From Bosea sp. OAE506 (GTDB lineage Bacteria; Pseudomonadota; Alphaproteobacteria; Rhizobiales; Beijerinckiaceae): a stretch of DNA of 64,000 nucleotides. The stretch is taken from NCBI RefSeq assembly GCF_040546595.1, contig NZ_JBEPOB010000001.1, positions 3,039,001 to 3,103,000 of the forward strand, read 5' to 3'. Shown here piece after piece: positions 18,481-27,824 of the stretch (the first letter of the stretch is position 1; every line of letters begins with the position of its first letter). Made by a program: the position numbers and the translations under genes. Below the pieces are notes generated by a model that saw only the letters and a list, made by a program, of their open reading frames with translations, ran no database searches and had not been told where the DNA came from.

Positions 18481-19575
18481 ATGGACCGCCGTCGTTTCGT
18501 CAAGACCGCCGCCACCGGCGCAGCGGGCAGCGCGCTGATCGCCGCGCCCGCCATCGCCCAGTCGCAGCCCAAGATCAGCTGGCGCCTGACCTCGAGCTAT
18601 CCGAAGAGCCTGGACACCCTGTTCGGCCTCTCGACGCAGGTCTCCAAGCGCGTGGCCGAGGCGACGGACGGCAATTTCCAGATCCAGGTCTTCGCGCCGG
18701 GCGAAATCGTGCCGGGCCTGCAGGCGCTCGACGCCGTGCAGAACGGTACCGTCGAATGCAGCCACACCCTGTCGAGCTTCTATATCGGCAAGGACCCGGC
18801 CTACGCCTTCGAGACCTCGCTGCCCTTCGGCTTCAACACCCGCCAGCAGAACGCCTGGCTCTATGCCGGCGGCGGTCTCGAGCTCTGCCGCGCCTTCATG
18901 AAGAAGCAGGGCCTCTACACGATCCCCTCGGGCAATACCGGCGCGCAGATGGGCGGCTGGTTCCGCAAGGAGATCAAGTCGCTGGAGGACCTCAAGGGCC
19001 TCAAGATGCGCATCGCCGGCCTTGGCGGGCAGATCATGTCGAAGCTCGGCGTGGTGCCGCAGCAGATCGCGGGCGGGGACATCTACCCGGCGCTGGAGCG
19101 CGGCACGCTCGACGCCGTCGAGTTCTCCGGCCCGCTCGACGACGAGAAGCTCGGCTTCCAGAAGGTCGCGAAGTACTACTACTATCCCGGCTTCTGGGAG
19201 GGGAACGCCAATGTTAGCTTCCTCGTCAACCTGGAGAAGTGGGACGCGCTGCCGCCGGCCTACAAGGCGATCGTCGAGGCCGCCTGCGCCGAAGCCAATG
19301 CGCTCTGCGTCGCCAAATACGATCACGGCAATCCCGACGCGCTGATCCGGCTCGCCGGTACGGGGGCGGAACTGCGACCCTTCCCGCAGGAGGTGATGGC
19401 GGCGGCCTTCAAGGAGGCCTTCGCGATGTATGCCGACCTCGCCTCGAAGAACGCCGAGTTCAAGACGTTCTACGATTCCTTCCTCCCGTACTGGAAGAAG
19501 GAGAACCTCTGGTTCCGCGTCGCCGAACTGCCCTTCGACGCCTTCAACGCGCAGATGTCGCAGCAGATGCGCTGA
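18481..19575 (+). CDS. TRAP transporter substrate-binding protein (DctP family), orphan
   Basis: A 364-residue periplasmic binding protein of the tripartite ATP-independent periplasmic (TRAP) type. It starts MDRRRFVKTAATGAAG, a twin-arginine signal ending near AIAQS. The DctP fold follows with the ligand-binding region around MRIAGLGGQIMSKLGVVPQQIAGGDIY-type residues and GTLDAVEFSGPL. It resembles binders of 2-oxo acids or other carboxylates. The ATG at 18481 has CCGGAGGACACC before it. No DctQ or DctM membrane partner lies anywhere in the window, so it must work with distant genes or as an accessory. It interrupts the usual SPOR-nagZ order. Confidence 0.9.
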   Translation: MDRRRFVKTAATGAAGSALIAAPAIAQSQPKISWRLTSSYPKSLDTLFGLSTQVSKRVAEATDGNFQIQVFAPGEIVPGLQALDAVQNGTVECSHTLSSFYIGKDPAYAFETSLPFGFNTRQQNAWLYAGGGLELCRAFMKKQGLYTIPSGNTGAQMGGWFRKEIKSLEDLKGLKMRIAGLGGQIMSKLGVVPQQIAGGDIYPALERGTLDAVEFSGPLDDEKLGFQKVAKYYYYPGFWEGNANVSFLVNLEKWDALPPAYKAIVEAACAEANALCVAKYDHGNPDALIRLAGTGAELRPFPQEVMAAAFKEAFAMYADLASKNAEFKTFYDSFLPYWKKENLWFRVAELPFDAFNAQMSQQMR

Positions 19576-19582
19576 CACTCAC

Positions 19583-19665
19583 CGTCATTGCGAGCGCAGC
19601 GAAGCCATCCAGACCGACAAGGCGCGGCCCTGGATTGCTTCGTCGCTTCGCTCCTCGCAATGACG
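19583..19665. repeat. Intergenic palindrome of the GTCATTGCGAGC class
   Basis: The arms are CGTCATTGCGAG and CTCGCAATGACG, with inner arms around GCCATCCAG and CTGGATTGC. It is an imperfect inverted repeat of a class common in alphaproteobacterial intergenic DNA. It sits between the TRAP gene and nagZ. Confidence 0.75.
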
Positions 19666-19708
19666 GGTTGCGCTTGACCGCGCCTGCGACGCTTCCTACC
19701 CCTCAGCC

Positions 19709-20719
19709 ATGACCTCGCGCGCCTTCATCGCCGGCTGCCTCGGCACGAACCTGACCCCGGACGAGCGGGCCTTCTTCCGCGACGCCCGGCCCTGGGGCTT
19801 CATCCTGTTCCGGCGCAACACGCAGGACCCGGCCCAGGTCGCGGCGCTCACCGCCGAACTCCGCGAGACCGTGGGCTGGCACGCGCCGATCCTGATCGAC
19901 CAGGAGGGCGGGCGGGTGCAGCGTATGGCCCCGCCGCACTGGCCGAAATATCCCCCGGCCCGCGCCTTCCTCGGCATCAACGACCCGCTGCAGCAGCGCG
20001 AGACGGTGCGCCTCTCCGCCCGGCTGATGGCGCATGATCTCAAGGCGGTCGGCATCGATGTCGACTGCCTGCCCGTGCTCGACGTGCCGGTTGCGGGCAG
20101 CCACGACGTCATCGGCGACCGTGCCTATGCGCATGAGCCCGACCGTGTCGCGCAGCTCGGCCGGGCTGCGGCCGAGGGGCTGCTGGCGGGAGGCGTGCTG
20201 CCGGTGATCAAGCATATGCCCGGTCATGGCCGGGCGCGGGCCGACAGCCATCACGATCTGCCGGTCGTGGACGCCTCGCTCGACGAATTGCGGGCGCATG
20301 ATTTCCGGCCGTTCCGGCATCTGGCGGATATGCCGATGGCGATGACGGCGCATGTCGTCTTCACTGCGCTCGACGCGAAGAACCCGGCGACGGTCTCGCG
20401 CAAGGTCGTGCAGGAGATCATGCGCGGTGAGCTCGGTTATGACGGGCTGATCATGACCGACGACATCTCGATGAAGGCGCTCTCGGGCGGCTTCGCGCAG
20501 AAGGCGAGGGCGGCGATCCGCGCGGGCGTCGATGTCGTGCTGCATTGCCACGGCATCATGGAGGAGATGGTCGCCATCGCCGGCGCCGTGCCGGAGATGC
20601 GGGGCGACCGCGCCCGCCGCGCCGCGATGGCGCTCGCGCGCATCCGCCACGAGCCCGAGCCGCTCGAAGTCGAGGCCGCCCGCGCCCAAGTCGCGAGCGC
20701 GCTTGCCTTGGGCGGCTGA
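19709..20719 (+). CDS. nagZ: Beta-N-acetylhexosaminidase (peptidoglycan recycling)
   Basis: A 336-residue family 3 glycoside hydrolase that releases N-acetylglucosamine from GlcNAc-anhydroMurNAc peptides in the cytoplasm, a step of wall recycling that can affect AmpC induction. The NagZ signature KHMPGHGRARADSHHDLP (about 170-187) contains the mobile Asp-His pair, and the nucleophile lies in MTDDISM near residue 252. The protein is full length without a signal peptide. It is 59 bp upstream of scpA and probably shares its transcript. Confidence 0.95.
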   Translation: MTSRAFIAGCLGTNLTPDERAFFRDARPWGFILFRRNTQDPAQVAALTAELRETVGWHAPILIDQEGGRVQRMAPPHWPKYPPARAFLGINDPLQQRETVRLSARLMAHDLKAVGIDVDCLPVLDVPVAGSHDVIGDRAYAHEPDRVAQLGRAAAEGLLAGGVLPVIKHMPGHGRARADSHHDLPVVDASLDELRAHDFRPFRHLADMPMAMTAHVVFTALDAKNPATVSRKVVQEIMRGELGYDGLIMTDDISMKALSGGFAQKARAAIRAGVDVVLHCHGIMEEMVAIAGAVPEMRGDRARRAAMALARIRHEPEPLEVEAARAQVASALALGG

Positions 20720-20778
20720 ACCGTCGAACCTGTGGCGCTGCCGCGTCCTTCGCGGGGGCGGGAGGGGGACGGCCGGCC

Positions 20779-21609
20779 ATGGCGGCGCAACTGCCATTCG
20801 AGGAGGACGGCCCGGAACGCGACGGCGAGCCGGCGCTGCGGGTCGATGTCGACGGCTATGAGGGCCCGCTCGATCTGCTGCTCGATCTCGCGCGCCGGCA
20901 GAAGGTCGATCTCCACCGGATCTCGATCCTGGCGCTGGCCGAGCAATATCTCGTCTTCGTCGAGCAGGCGCGGGCCCTGCGGCTGGAACTGGCGGCCGAT
21001 TATCTCGTGATGGCGGCCTGGCTCGCCTATCTCAAATCCCGCCTGCTGCTGCCCGAACCGCCCAGGGGCGAGGAGCCCAGCGCAGCCGACCTCGCGACCT
21101 CGCTGGCGCTGCGCCTGCGCCGGCTGGAGGCGATCCGTGCCGCGGCACGAAAGCTCGCCTCGCGCGAGCGGCTTGGGCAGGACGTGTTCGCGCGCGGCGC
21201 GCCCGAGGCGGTCGTCGCCGGAGCCCGGCCCGTCTGGGAGGCGGAGCTCTACGATCTGCTCTCGGCCTATGCCCAGCAGCGGATGAAGCGCGTTCAGGGG
21301 CACATCTCGGTCGGCCAGCGCGTGGTCTGGTCGCTGGTCGAGGCGCGCGAGGCGCTGCAGCGGCTCGTCGGCGAGGCCGGAGACTGGACGCAGATCGACC
21401 CCTATCTGACCCGCTACATGACGTCGCATGGGCTGCCCGCTCGGGAGATGGCGGCGACGGTCCGGGCGTCGGCCCTTTCGGCCATGCTGGAGATGGTCAA
21501 GGAGGGGGTTCTCGACCTGCGGCAGGACGAGGCCTTCGCGCCGCTTTATCTGCGCCGCCGCTCGGCGCGACCGCCGGCCCTGCCGCTGTCGCGCGGAGAC
21601 GGCCTGTGA
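20779..21609 (+). CDS. scpA: Segregation and condensation protein A
   Basis: A 276-residue kleisin that bridges the SMC heads and, with ScpB, helps condense and segregate the chromosome. The N-terminal FEGPLDLLLDLARRQKVD-type motif is clear (YEGPLDLLL), followed by DYLVMAAWLAYLKSRLLLP and a C-terminal winged-helix portion. The ATG at 20779 is preceded by GGGAGGGGGAC. The longer open frame upstream lies inside nagZ in another frame and is discarded. The stop overlaps the scpB start (GTGA). Confidence 0.95.
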   Translation: MAAQLPFEEDGPERDGEPALRVDVDGYEGPLDLLLDLARRQKVDLHRISILALAEQYLVFVEQARALRLELAADYLVMAAWLAYLKSRLLLPEPPRGEEPSAADLATSLALRLRRLEAIRAAARKLASRERLGQDVFARGAPEAVVAGARPVWEAELYDLLSAYAQQRMKRVQGHISVGQRVVWSLVEAREALQRLVGEAGDWTQIDPYLTRYMTSHGLPAREMAATVRASALSAMLEMVKEGVLDLRQDEAFAPLYLRRRSARPPALPLSRGDGL

Positions 21610-22283
21610 CGGAGGCCGCCGCGCCGCTTCCGGACGAGGCCGACGGTGCGGCCGAGGCGTTCGCGCAGGCGATGCGCGTGGTCGAGGCGCTGCTCTTCGC
21701 CTCCGCCCAGCCGCTGCCGGCCGAGGAACTGGCGCGCTCGGTGCCGGCTGGCGTCGCAATCGAAGAGGTCCTGGCGCATCTGACCGCGCTCTACGCGCCG
21801 CGCGGCGTCAATCTGCGCTCCGTGGCCGGTGGCTACGCTTTCCGCACCGCGCCCGATCTCGGCTATCTCCTCGCCGCCGAGGCCGAGCCGCCGCGCAAAC
21901 TGTCGCGGGCGGCGCTCGAGGTGCTGGCGATCATCGCCTATCACCAGCCAGTGACGCGGGCGGAGATCGAGGAGATCCGCGGCGTCGCCACGGCTAAGGG
22001 CACGCTCGACATCCTGCTCGAGGCCGGCTGGGTGCGGCTGCGCGGGCGTCGGCGCTCGCCGGGGCGCCCGGTCACCTTCGGCACGACGCCCGGTTTCCTC
22101 GACCATTTCGGCCTCGAGCGGATCGACGATTTGCCGGGTCTGGAGGAGCTGAAGGGCTCGGGCTTCATCGAGGGGCGGCTCACGCGCGACCTCACCGTGC
22201 CGGTTCCCGACGACGATCCCGACCTGCGCGCCGACGAGGACCCGCTCGGCGACCTGTTCACGCCGCTTGACGAGAACGGCTGA
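21606..22283 (+). CDS. scpB: Segregation and condensation protein B
   Basis: A 225-residue partner of ScpA with two winged-helix domains (VVEALLFASAQPLPAEELA, then KLSRAALEVLAIIAYHQPVT and the conserved RAEIEEIRGV). It dimerises and binds the ScpA core of the SMC complex. The GTG start shares bases with the scpA stop, so translation is coupled. A palindromic repeat follows, then an ABC ATPase gene that separates scpB from tatA. Confidence 0.95.
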   Translation: MTEAAAPLPDEADGAAEAFAQAMRVVEALLFASAQPLPAEELARSVPAGVAIEEVLAHLTALYAPRGVNLRSVAGGYAFRTAPDLGYLLAAEAEPPRKLSRAALEVLAIIAYHQPVTRAEIEEIRGVATAKGTLDILLEAGWVRLRGRRRSPGRPVTFGTTPGFLDHFGLERIDDLPGLEELKGSGFIEGRLTRDLTVPVPDDDPDLRADEDPLGDLFTPLDENG

Positions 22284-22316
22284 GCGCCGCACAGGGCGGC
22301 TGTCACATCATCCGCC

Positions 22317-22413
22317 GCGTCGTCCCGGGCGACCGAAGGAAGACCCGGGACCCATTCCTGAACCGTTCCGGCATGGGTCCCGGGTCTGCGCTTCGCTCCG
22401 CCCGGGACGACGT
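22317..22413. repeat. REPIN-like intergenic palindrome, copy 3
   Basis: The outer arms are CGTCGTCCCGGGCG and CGCCCGGGACGACG, with inner ACCCGGGACCCAT and ATGGGTCCCGGGT. It lies between scpB and the ABC ATPase gene and closely resembles the copy at 46521. Confidence 0.8.
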
Positions 22414-22443
22414 CGCGTTCCAAGAGACGAGGCGGAGCATCCG

Positions 22444-23559
22444 TTGGTCGCCAACGAGACGAAATCGCGCTGGCTGAGCTGGGGGCGGCGGGGCACGGCC
22501 GGGGCCGCGATCCCGATGGCGCTGGCCTTCGACGGCGTGACGCAGCGCTTCGGCGAGGTCACGGCGCTCAGGGGCGTGTCGCTGTCGGTCGAGCCGGGCG
22601 AGATCGTGGCGCTGCTCGGCCAGTCCGGCTGCGGCAAGACGACCCTGCTGCGGCTGGCCGCCGGCGTCGAGCGGCCGAGTGCGGGCCGCGTGCTGCTGGA
22701 GGGGCGGGACGTCTCCTCGCCCGGCCGTTTCGTCGAGCCCGAGCAGCGCGGCGTCGGCCTCGTCTTCCAGGATTATGCGCTGTTTCCGCATCTCACCGTG
22801 CTGGAGAATGTCCGCTTCGGGCTGTCGGGCCGCGTCCAGGGGGCGGCGGCCGACGCGACGGCACTGCGCGCCATCGCCCGCGTCGGCCTCGCCGATCTGG
22901 CCCAGTCCTATCCGCACATGCTCTCGGGCGGCGAGCAGCAGCGTGTTGCGCTCGCCCGCGCCGTGGCGCCGCGGCCGGGCGTCCTCCTCATGGACGAGCC
23001 CTTCTCCAATCTCGACCGGCGCCTGCGCGACGTCGTGCGCGACGAAACCGCCGCCCTGCTGCAGGAAACCGGCGCGACCTCGATCATCGTCACGCATGAT
23101 CCCGAGGATGCGATGCGCATCGCCGACCGGATCGTGCTGATGCGTGCGGGCGAAATCGTGCAGATCGGCACCGGCGAGGCGCTCTACCGCAAGCCGGGCA
23201 GTCTCTTTGCCGCCCGATTCTTCTGCGACTTTACCGAGGTTGCCGGAAGGGTGGTGCGCGGGGCGGTCGATACGCCGTTCGGCCGCTTTCCGGCACCCGG
23301 CCTCAGCGAAGGCACAGAGGCGGTGGCCTGCATCAGGCCCCATGCCGTGCGCATCGTGCCGAAGGGCTTCTGCCTGCCGGGCCGGGTGGTGACGCGGCGC
23401 TTCCTCGGCGAGGTCGACCATCTGCTGATCGCGGTCGACGGCTTCGACCGGCTGCTTTCGGTGCGGGCGTCGCTGGCGGGCGCGATCAACGAGGGTGACG
23501 ATGTCGGGCTCGACATTCCCACCGACGAAGTTCTTGTGTTCCCCGCGGGGGACACATAG
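22444..23559 (+). CDS. ABC transporter ATPase, iron(III)/FbpC-like
   Basis: A 371-residue ATP-binding subunit with Walker [11 protein letters not shown]-loop FQDYALFP, signature LSGGEQQR and Walker [11 protein letters not shown]-terminal TOBE-like region follows ([19 protein letters not shown]), typical of FbpC/PotA-type importers. The start is uncertain. TTG at 22444 has GAGGCGGAG upstream and gives a basic leader, while ATG at 22516 ([12 protein letters not shown]) begins exactly at the domain. It interrupts the usual scpB-tatA order and has no permease beside it. The iron-type permease at 62845 may be its partner, which is inference. Confidence 0.82.
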   Translation: MVANETKSRWLSWGRRGTAGAAIPMALAFDGVTQRFGEVTALRGVSLSVEPGEIVALLGQSGCGKTTLLRLAAGVERPSAGRVLLEGRDVSSPGRFVEPEQRGVGLVFQDYALFPHLTVLENVRFGLSGRVQGAAADATALRAIARVGLADLAQSYPHMLSGGEQQRVALARAVAPRPGVLLMDEPFSNLDRRLRDVVRDETAALLQETGATSIIVTHDPEDAMRIADRIVLMRAGEIVQIGTGEALYRKPGSLFAARFFCDFTEVAGRVVRGAVDTPFGRFPAPGLSEGTEAVACIRPHAVRIVPKGFCLPGRVVTRRFLGEVDHLLIAVDGFDRLLSVRASLAGAINEGDDVGLDIPTDEVLVFPAGDT

Positions 23560-23627
23560 GTTCCGCCACAACAGCTCGGACCGGGGTCGCCGATCCCGCC
23601 GCAGCGTATGAATCGAGGGAGTTCGCC

Positions 23628-23870
23628 ATGGGTGGCGTCAGCATCTGGCACTGGATCGTCGTCGGCGTCATCGTGATGCTGCTGTTCGGCCGCGGCAAGG
23701 TCTCCGAGCTCATGGGCGACGTGGCCAAGGGCATCAAGTCCTTCAAGAAGGGCATGGCCGAGGACGAGACGCCCCCGCCGCCGCCCACCGCCGCGACCCC
23801 TGTCGATCCCAAGATCATCGACGCGCAGGCCACCCCTTCCGCGCCGGCGAAGGCCGAGACCAAGGCCTGA
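23628..23870 (+). CDS. tatA: Sec-independent translocase subunit TatA
   Basis: An 80-residue protein with one N-terminal membrane helix ([19 protein letters not shown]), the FGRGK hinge, an amphipathic helix ([18 protein letters not shown]) and a disordered Pro/Ala tail. TatA oligomers form the variable pore through which folded twin-arginine substrates pass. It is the first gene of tatABC, preceded by GAGGGAGTTCGCC. At least one Tat-type substrate, the TRAP binding protein, is encoded nearby. Confidence 0.95.
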   Translation: MGGVSIWHWIVVGVIVMLLFGRGKVSELMGDVAKGIKSFKKGMAEDETPPPPPTAATPVDPKIIDAQATPSAPAKAETKA

Positions 23871-23914
23871 GGCCTGGCCTCCCGTCCGCGGGAGGCTGAG
23901 AGGACGAACTGTCG

Positions 23915-24406
23915 ATGTTCGACATCGCCTGGAGCGAATTTATGCTGATCGGGGCGGTCGCGCTCGTCGTGATCGGCCCCAAGGACCTGCCCAAGGCGAT
24001 GCGGACCGTCGGGCAGGCGGTCGGCAAGATTCGCCGGATGGCCTCGGAGTTCCAGGGTCAGTTCAACGATGCGATGCGCGAGGCCGAACTCCACGACCTG
24101 AAGAAACAGGTCGAGGATGTCGGCGGCTCGGTGTCGAGCGCGATGAACCCCGACTTCAAGCCGATCGAGATGCCGGCCTCGACCGGGCTCGACGATGCGG
24201 CGCTGAAGGAGGCCGAGGCCAAGCTCTCCGCGCTGCCGCCGCCCGATCCGTTGCCGCCGGTCGAGATCACACCTGCCGATGTCGCGCCCGCGGCCCAGGC
24301 CGCGTCGCCCGAGCCTGCGGTAGAATCCGCCGTGCCCGCGCCAGTGAAGACGCCGCGCAAGCGCAAGACCGCGGCCGCCGAGCCTGGTGAAGGGAGCGCG
24401 GCATGA
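23915..24406 (+). CDS. tatB: Sec-independent translocase subunit TatB
   Basis: A 163-residue protein beginning [26 protein letters not shown], with the glutamate in the helix and the GPKDLP hinge specific to TatB. An amphipathic helix follows, then a Pro/Ala-rich tail. With TatC it forms the receptor for twin-arginine signals. The stop overlaps the tatC ATG (ATGA), so the two are coupled. Confidence 0.95.
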   Translation: MFDIAWSEFMLIGAVALVVIGPKDLPKAMRTVGQAVGKIRRMASEFQGQFNDAMREAELHDLKKQVEDVGGSVSSAMNPDFKPIEMPASTGLDDAALKEAEAKLSALPPPDPLPPVEITPADVAPAAQAASPEPAVESAVPAPVKTPRKRKTAAAEPGEGSAA

Positions 24407-25227
24407 GCGTCGCCAATCCGCGCGATGGCGAGGACGAGATCGAGGCCTCCCGCGCGCCGCTGATCGACCATCTGATCGAACTGCGCGCGCGGCTGATCAA
24501 GTCGCTGGTCGCCTTTCTGGTGATGTTCTTCATCTGCTTCGCCTTCGCGACGCAGATCTACAACATCCTCGTGCAGCCCTATGTCTGGGCGGCCGGGCCG
24601 GGCGCGAACGTGCAGCTGATCTACACGGCGCCGCTCGAATATCTCTTCACCCAGATCAAGATCGCGGCCTTCGGTGCGGGCTTCTTCGCCTTCCCCGTGA
24701 TCGCCACGCAGGTCTATAAATTCGTCGCGCCGGGGCTCTACAAGAACGAGCGCCAGGCTTTTGCGCCCTATCTGGCGGCGACGCCGATCTTCTTCGTCGC
24801 GGGCGCGGCGATGGTGTTCTTCTTCGCCATGCCGGTTCTGATGAAGTTCTCCATCGGCATGCAGCAGGCCGCCACCGACGGGCAGGCCGGCATCGCGCTC
24901 CTGCCCAAGGTCAGCGAATATCTCTCGCTGATCATGACGCTGATCTTTGCCTTCGGCATCTCCTTCCAGCTGCCGGTGATCCTGACCCTGCTCGGCCAGG
25001 CGGGAATCATCGACACGGTGTTCTTGAAGGAAAAGCGCCGCTACGCGATCGTCTTCGTCTTCGTCGTCGCCGCCGTCCTGACCCCGCCGGACGTGATCTC
25101 GCAGCTCATGCTCGCCGTGCCGATGCTGCTGCTCTACGAGCTCTCGATCTTTTCGGTCGGCTATGTCGAGAAGAAGCGCGCCGCCAAGCAGGCCGCTGAC
25201 GACGCCGCGGACGCGGCGAGCGAGTAG
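24403..25227 (+). CDS. tatC: Sec-independent translocase subunit TatC
   Basis: A 274-residue protein with six membrane helices that recognises twin-arginine signal peptides. The N-terminal [15 protein letters not shown] contains the conserved LIELR motif with the functional glutamate, and [18 protein letters not shown] and [10 protein letters not shown] match the TatC cytoplasmic and periplasmic loops. The C-terminus is an Ala/Lys-rich tail ending DAADAASE. It overlaps tatB by four bases and is followed by a palindromic repeat. Confidence 0.97.
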   Translation: MSVANPRDGEDEIEASRAPLIDHLIELRARLIKSLVAFLVMFFICFAFATQIYNILVQPYVWAAGPGANVQLIYTAPLEYLFTQIKIAAFGAGFFAFPVIATQVYKFVAPGLYKNERQAFAPYLAATPIFFVAGAAMVFFFAMPVLMKFSIGMQQAATDGQAGIALLPKVSEYLSLIMTLIFAFGISFQLPVILTLLGQAGIIDTVFLKEKRRYAIVFVFVVAAVLTPPDVISQLMLAVPMLLLYELSIFSVGYVEKKRAAKQAADDAADAASE

Positions 25228-25245
25228 CGCGTCCCTCGATCGCGT

Positions 25246-25345
25246 TGCGCGTCATGCTCGGCCTTGTGCCGAGCATCCACGTCTTGAAATCAAGTTTCGC
25301 CAATCGAAGACGTGGATGGTCGGGACAAGCCCGACCAAGACGGGG
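25246..25345. repeat. REPIN-like intergenic palindrome, copy 4
   Basis: Two hairpins are present, GCTCGGC-CTTGT-GCCGAGC at the left and GGTCGGG-ACAAG-CCCGACC at the right. They flank an inner inverted pair CCACGTCTT and AAGACGTGG. It lies between tatC and serS. Confidence 0.75.
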
Positions 25346-25442
25346 AGGAGGGCGGTTCGTCACCTTCCCTGTTCCCTCCGCGCCCGGTCCGGTCTAGAGC
25401 ATCGGCCTGTTTTCCGACCTCTGACGGCGTGGCCTGACGACG

Positions 25443-26891
25443 ATGTACGACATCAAATGGATTCGCGAGAACGCTGAGGCGTTCGACACCGGGCTGAAGC
25501 GGCGGGGGCTTGAGCCGCTCTCGACCTCGCTGCTGGCGCTGGACGACGCGCGCCGCTCGGCCATCGCGAAGGCCCAGGCCTCGCAGGAGCGCCGCAATGC
25601 CCTCTCCAAGGAGATCGGCAAGGCGATGGGGGCGAAGGATGTTGCCCTCGCCGAGCAGCTCAAGGCCGAGGTTGCGAGCCTGAAGGAGCTTCAGCCGCAG
25701 CTGGAGGCTGAGGAGAAGGCGGCCAAGGCCACCCTCGATGAGCAGCTCGCGGCGATCCCGAACAAGCCCCATGACGAGGTGCCGGACGGCGCCGACGAGC
25801 ACGGCAATGTCGTGACGTCGGTTCATGGCACGAAGCCCGAGGAGACCGGCAAGCGGCTCGTCGGCATCAACCAGGCCAAGGAGCATTACGAGCTCGGCGA
25901 GGCGCTTGGCCAGATGGATTTCGAGCGGGCGGCGAAGCTGTCGGGCTCGCGCTTCGTCGTGCTGGAGCGCCAGATCGCGCGGCTGTCCCGCGCGATCGGG
26001 CAGTTCATGCTCGACACCCACACCGAGGAGCACGGCTACACCGAGGTGATGCCGCCGCTGATGGTGCGCGACGACGCGATGTTCGGCACGGCGCAGTTGC
26101 CGAAGTTCAGCAATGATCAATTCCGATGCGAGACGGAAGAAGAGCAGCGGCGGCACGGTCTTTCAGAGTTCGAGGCAATTTGGTCGCTGGCGATCGACAC
26201 GGCCGAGCGTATGGGAATCGCCAAATCAAGAGCTGGAGCGAAGGCTGAACTTGGCGAGTTCGAATATCGACATAATCCATACCGGACTTGGCTCATCCCC
26301 ACCGCCGAAGTTCCGCTGACCAATCTCGTGCGCGAATCGATCCTCTCCGAGGAGGAGCTGCCGCGGCGCTACACCGCGCTGACCCCCTGTTTCCGGGCCG
26401 AGGCTGGCTCGGCGGGGCGCGACACGCGCGGCATGTTGCGCCAGCACCAGTTCGAGAAGGTCGAGCTGGTCTCGATCACGACGCCGGAGAAGTCGGCCGA
26501 GGAGCATGAGCGCATGCTCGCCTGTGCCGAGGCCGTGCTGAAGAAGCTCGACCTGCATTATCGCGTGATGACGCTGTGCACCGGCGATATGGGCTTCGCC
26601 TCGCAGAAGACCTACGACATCGAGGTCTGGCTGCCTGGCCAGAAGACCTATCGCGAGATCTCGTCCTGCTCGGTCTGCGGCGATTTCCAGGCCCGCCGGA
26701 TGGATGCGCGCTACCGGCCCAAGGAGGGCGGCGCGCCGCGCTTCGTCCACACGCTGAACGGCTCGGGCACGGCGGTCGGCCGGGCGCTGATCGCCGTGAT
26801 GGAAAACTACCAGAACGCCGATGGCTCGATCACGGTGCCCGAGGTGCTGGTGCCCTATATGCGCGGCGTGACGAAGATCGAGAAGGCGTGA
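25443..26891 (+). CDS. serS: Seryl-tRNA synthetase with an internal insertion
   Basis: A class II synthetase that charges tRNA-Ser and tRNA-Sec. The N-terminal coiled-coil arm lies at about 30-110. The motif region includes [14 protein letters not shown], the serine-binding TAE (IPTAEV, 285-290), motif 2 [21 protein letters not shown] and motif 3 [19 protein letters not shown], all intact. At 482 residues it is about 50 longer than usual. The excess is residues 229-281, where homologues have only about five residues between PKF-x-x-DLF and WLIPTAEV. That segment is less GC-rich than the rest. The enzyme is probably active, since every catalytic motif is kept. Confidence 0.95.
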   Translation: MYDIKWIRENAEAFDTGLKRRGLEPLSTSLLALDDARRSAIAKAQASQERRNALSKEIGKAMGAKDVALAEQLKAEVASLKELQPQLEAEEKAAKATLDEQLAAIPNKPHDEVPDGADEHGNVVTSVHGTKPEETGKRLVGINQAKEHYELGEALGQMDFERAAKLSGSRFVVLERQIARLSRAIGQFMLDTHTEEHGYTEVMPPLMVRDDAMFGTAQLPKFSNDQFRCETEEEQRRHGLSEFEAIWSLAIDTAERMGIAKSRAGAKAELGEFEYRHNPYRTWLIPTAEVPLTNLVRESILSEEELPRRYTALTPCFRAEAGSAGRDTRGMLRQHQFEKVELVSITTPEKSAEEHERMLACAEAVLKKLDLHYRVMTLCTGDMGFASQKTYDIEVWLPGQKTYREISSCSVCGDFQARRMDARYRPKEGGAPRFVHTLNGSGTAVGRALIAVMENYQNADGSITVPEVLVPYMRGVTKIEKA

Positions 26892-26907
26892 GTGCGCTGT
26901 CGTACCA

Positions 26908-26983
26908 GCGTCATGCTCGGGCTCGACCCGAGCATCTCGTGCAGGATTCTCGGGTCTGCGCTTCGCTTCGCCCGAGAATGACG
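26908..26983. repeat. REPIN-like intergenic palindrome, copy 5
   Basis: It runs from CGTCATGCTCGGGC to GCCCGAGAATGACG. A short left hairpin (GCTCGGG-CTCGA-CCCGAGC) and a long right hairpin (ATTCTCGGG to CCCGAGAAT) are joined head to head. It is the reverse complement arrangement of the copy at 35832. Confidence 0.85.
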
Positions 26984-27026
26984 CCGCCTGCCGGGAACCC
27001 TCCTCGTCGATGAAAGACCTCTGACC

Positions 27027-27788
27027 ATGCGCATTCTCGTGACCAATGACGACGGCATCCATGCCGAGGGCCTCGCTGTCATGGAGCGCATCGCGGCGCA
27101 GCTCTCCGACGATGTATGGGTCGTCGCGCCGGAGACCGACCAGTCGGGCGTGGCGCATTCGCTGTCGCTGTCGAACCCGCTGCGGCTGCGGCAGGTCGGC
27201 GAGAAGCGCTTCGCGGTCGCGGGCACGCCGACCGATTGCGTGATCATGGCGGTGCGCTCGATCATGATCGAGAACCGGCCCGACCTCGTGCTGTCGGGCG
27301 TCAATCGCGGCCAGAACGTCGCCGAGGACGTGACCTATTCCGGCACCATCGCCGCGGCGATGGAGGGCACGCTGCTCGGCATCCCCTCGATCGCGGTGAG
27401 CCAGGGTTACGGCCCGGGCGGGCGCGAGAACATCCACTGGGACTGCGCCGAGCATCATGCGCCGGGCATCATCCGCCGGATTCTCGACGAAGGCATCCCG
27501 AAGGAGATTCTGTTCAACCTGAACTTCCCCAATGTCGCGCCCGACGAGGTCGCCGGTGTGGCGGTGACGGTGCAGGGCCGGCGCGACCAGGAGCTGATGC
27601 AGCTCCAGCCGCGGCAGGATGGGCGCGGCAACCCGTATTTCTGGATCGCCTTCGCGCGGGGCAAGAGCGAGCCGGCCAACGGCACCGACCTGCGCGCGCT
27701 GGCCGAGAAGAAGATCTCGGTGACGCCGCTGGAACTGGACCTGACCCATGAGCCGACGCTGACGCGGTTCGCGCGGGTGTTTGCGTGA
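27027..27788 (+). CDS. surE: 5'/3'-nucleotidase SurE
   Basis: A 253-residue metal-dependent phosphatase acting on nucleoside monophosphates, often linked to stationary-phase survival. The N-terminal [12 protein letters not shown] carries the metal-binding DD pair. SGVN and the asparagine at [10 protein letters not shown] follow, and [11 protein letters not shown] is the usual strand. The ATG at 27027 is clear. It lies 36 bp before pcm in the same direction, the classic surE-pcm arrangement. Confidence 0.96.
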   Translation: MRILVTNDDGIHAEGLAVMERIAAQLSDDVWVVAPETDQSGVAHSLSLSNPLRLRQVGEKRFAVAGTPTDCVIMAVRSIMIENRPDLVLSGVNRGQNVAEDVTYSGTIAAAMEGTLLGIPSIAVSQGYGPGGRENIHWDCAEHHAPGIIRRILDEGIPKEILFNLNFPNVAPDEVAGVAVTVQGRRDQELMQLQPRQDGRGNPYFWIAFARGKSEPANGTDLRALAEKKISVTPLELDLTHEPTLTRFARVFA

Positions 27789-27824
27789 GCGCGGGGGCAT
27801 GAAATCCTCAGCCCTCATCCTAAC

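Noticed and set aside
16537-19578. Minus-strand open frame of 1013 codons over the SPOR and TRAP genes
   Set aside because: It is an antisense shadow produced by high GC content. Both plus-strand genes have clear domains.
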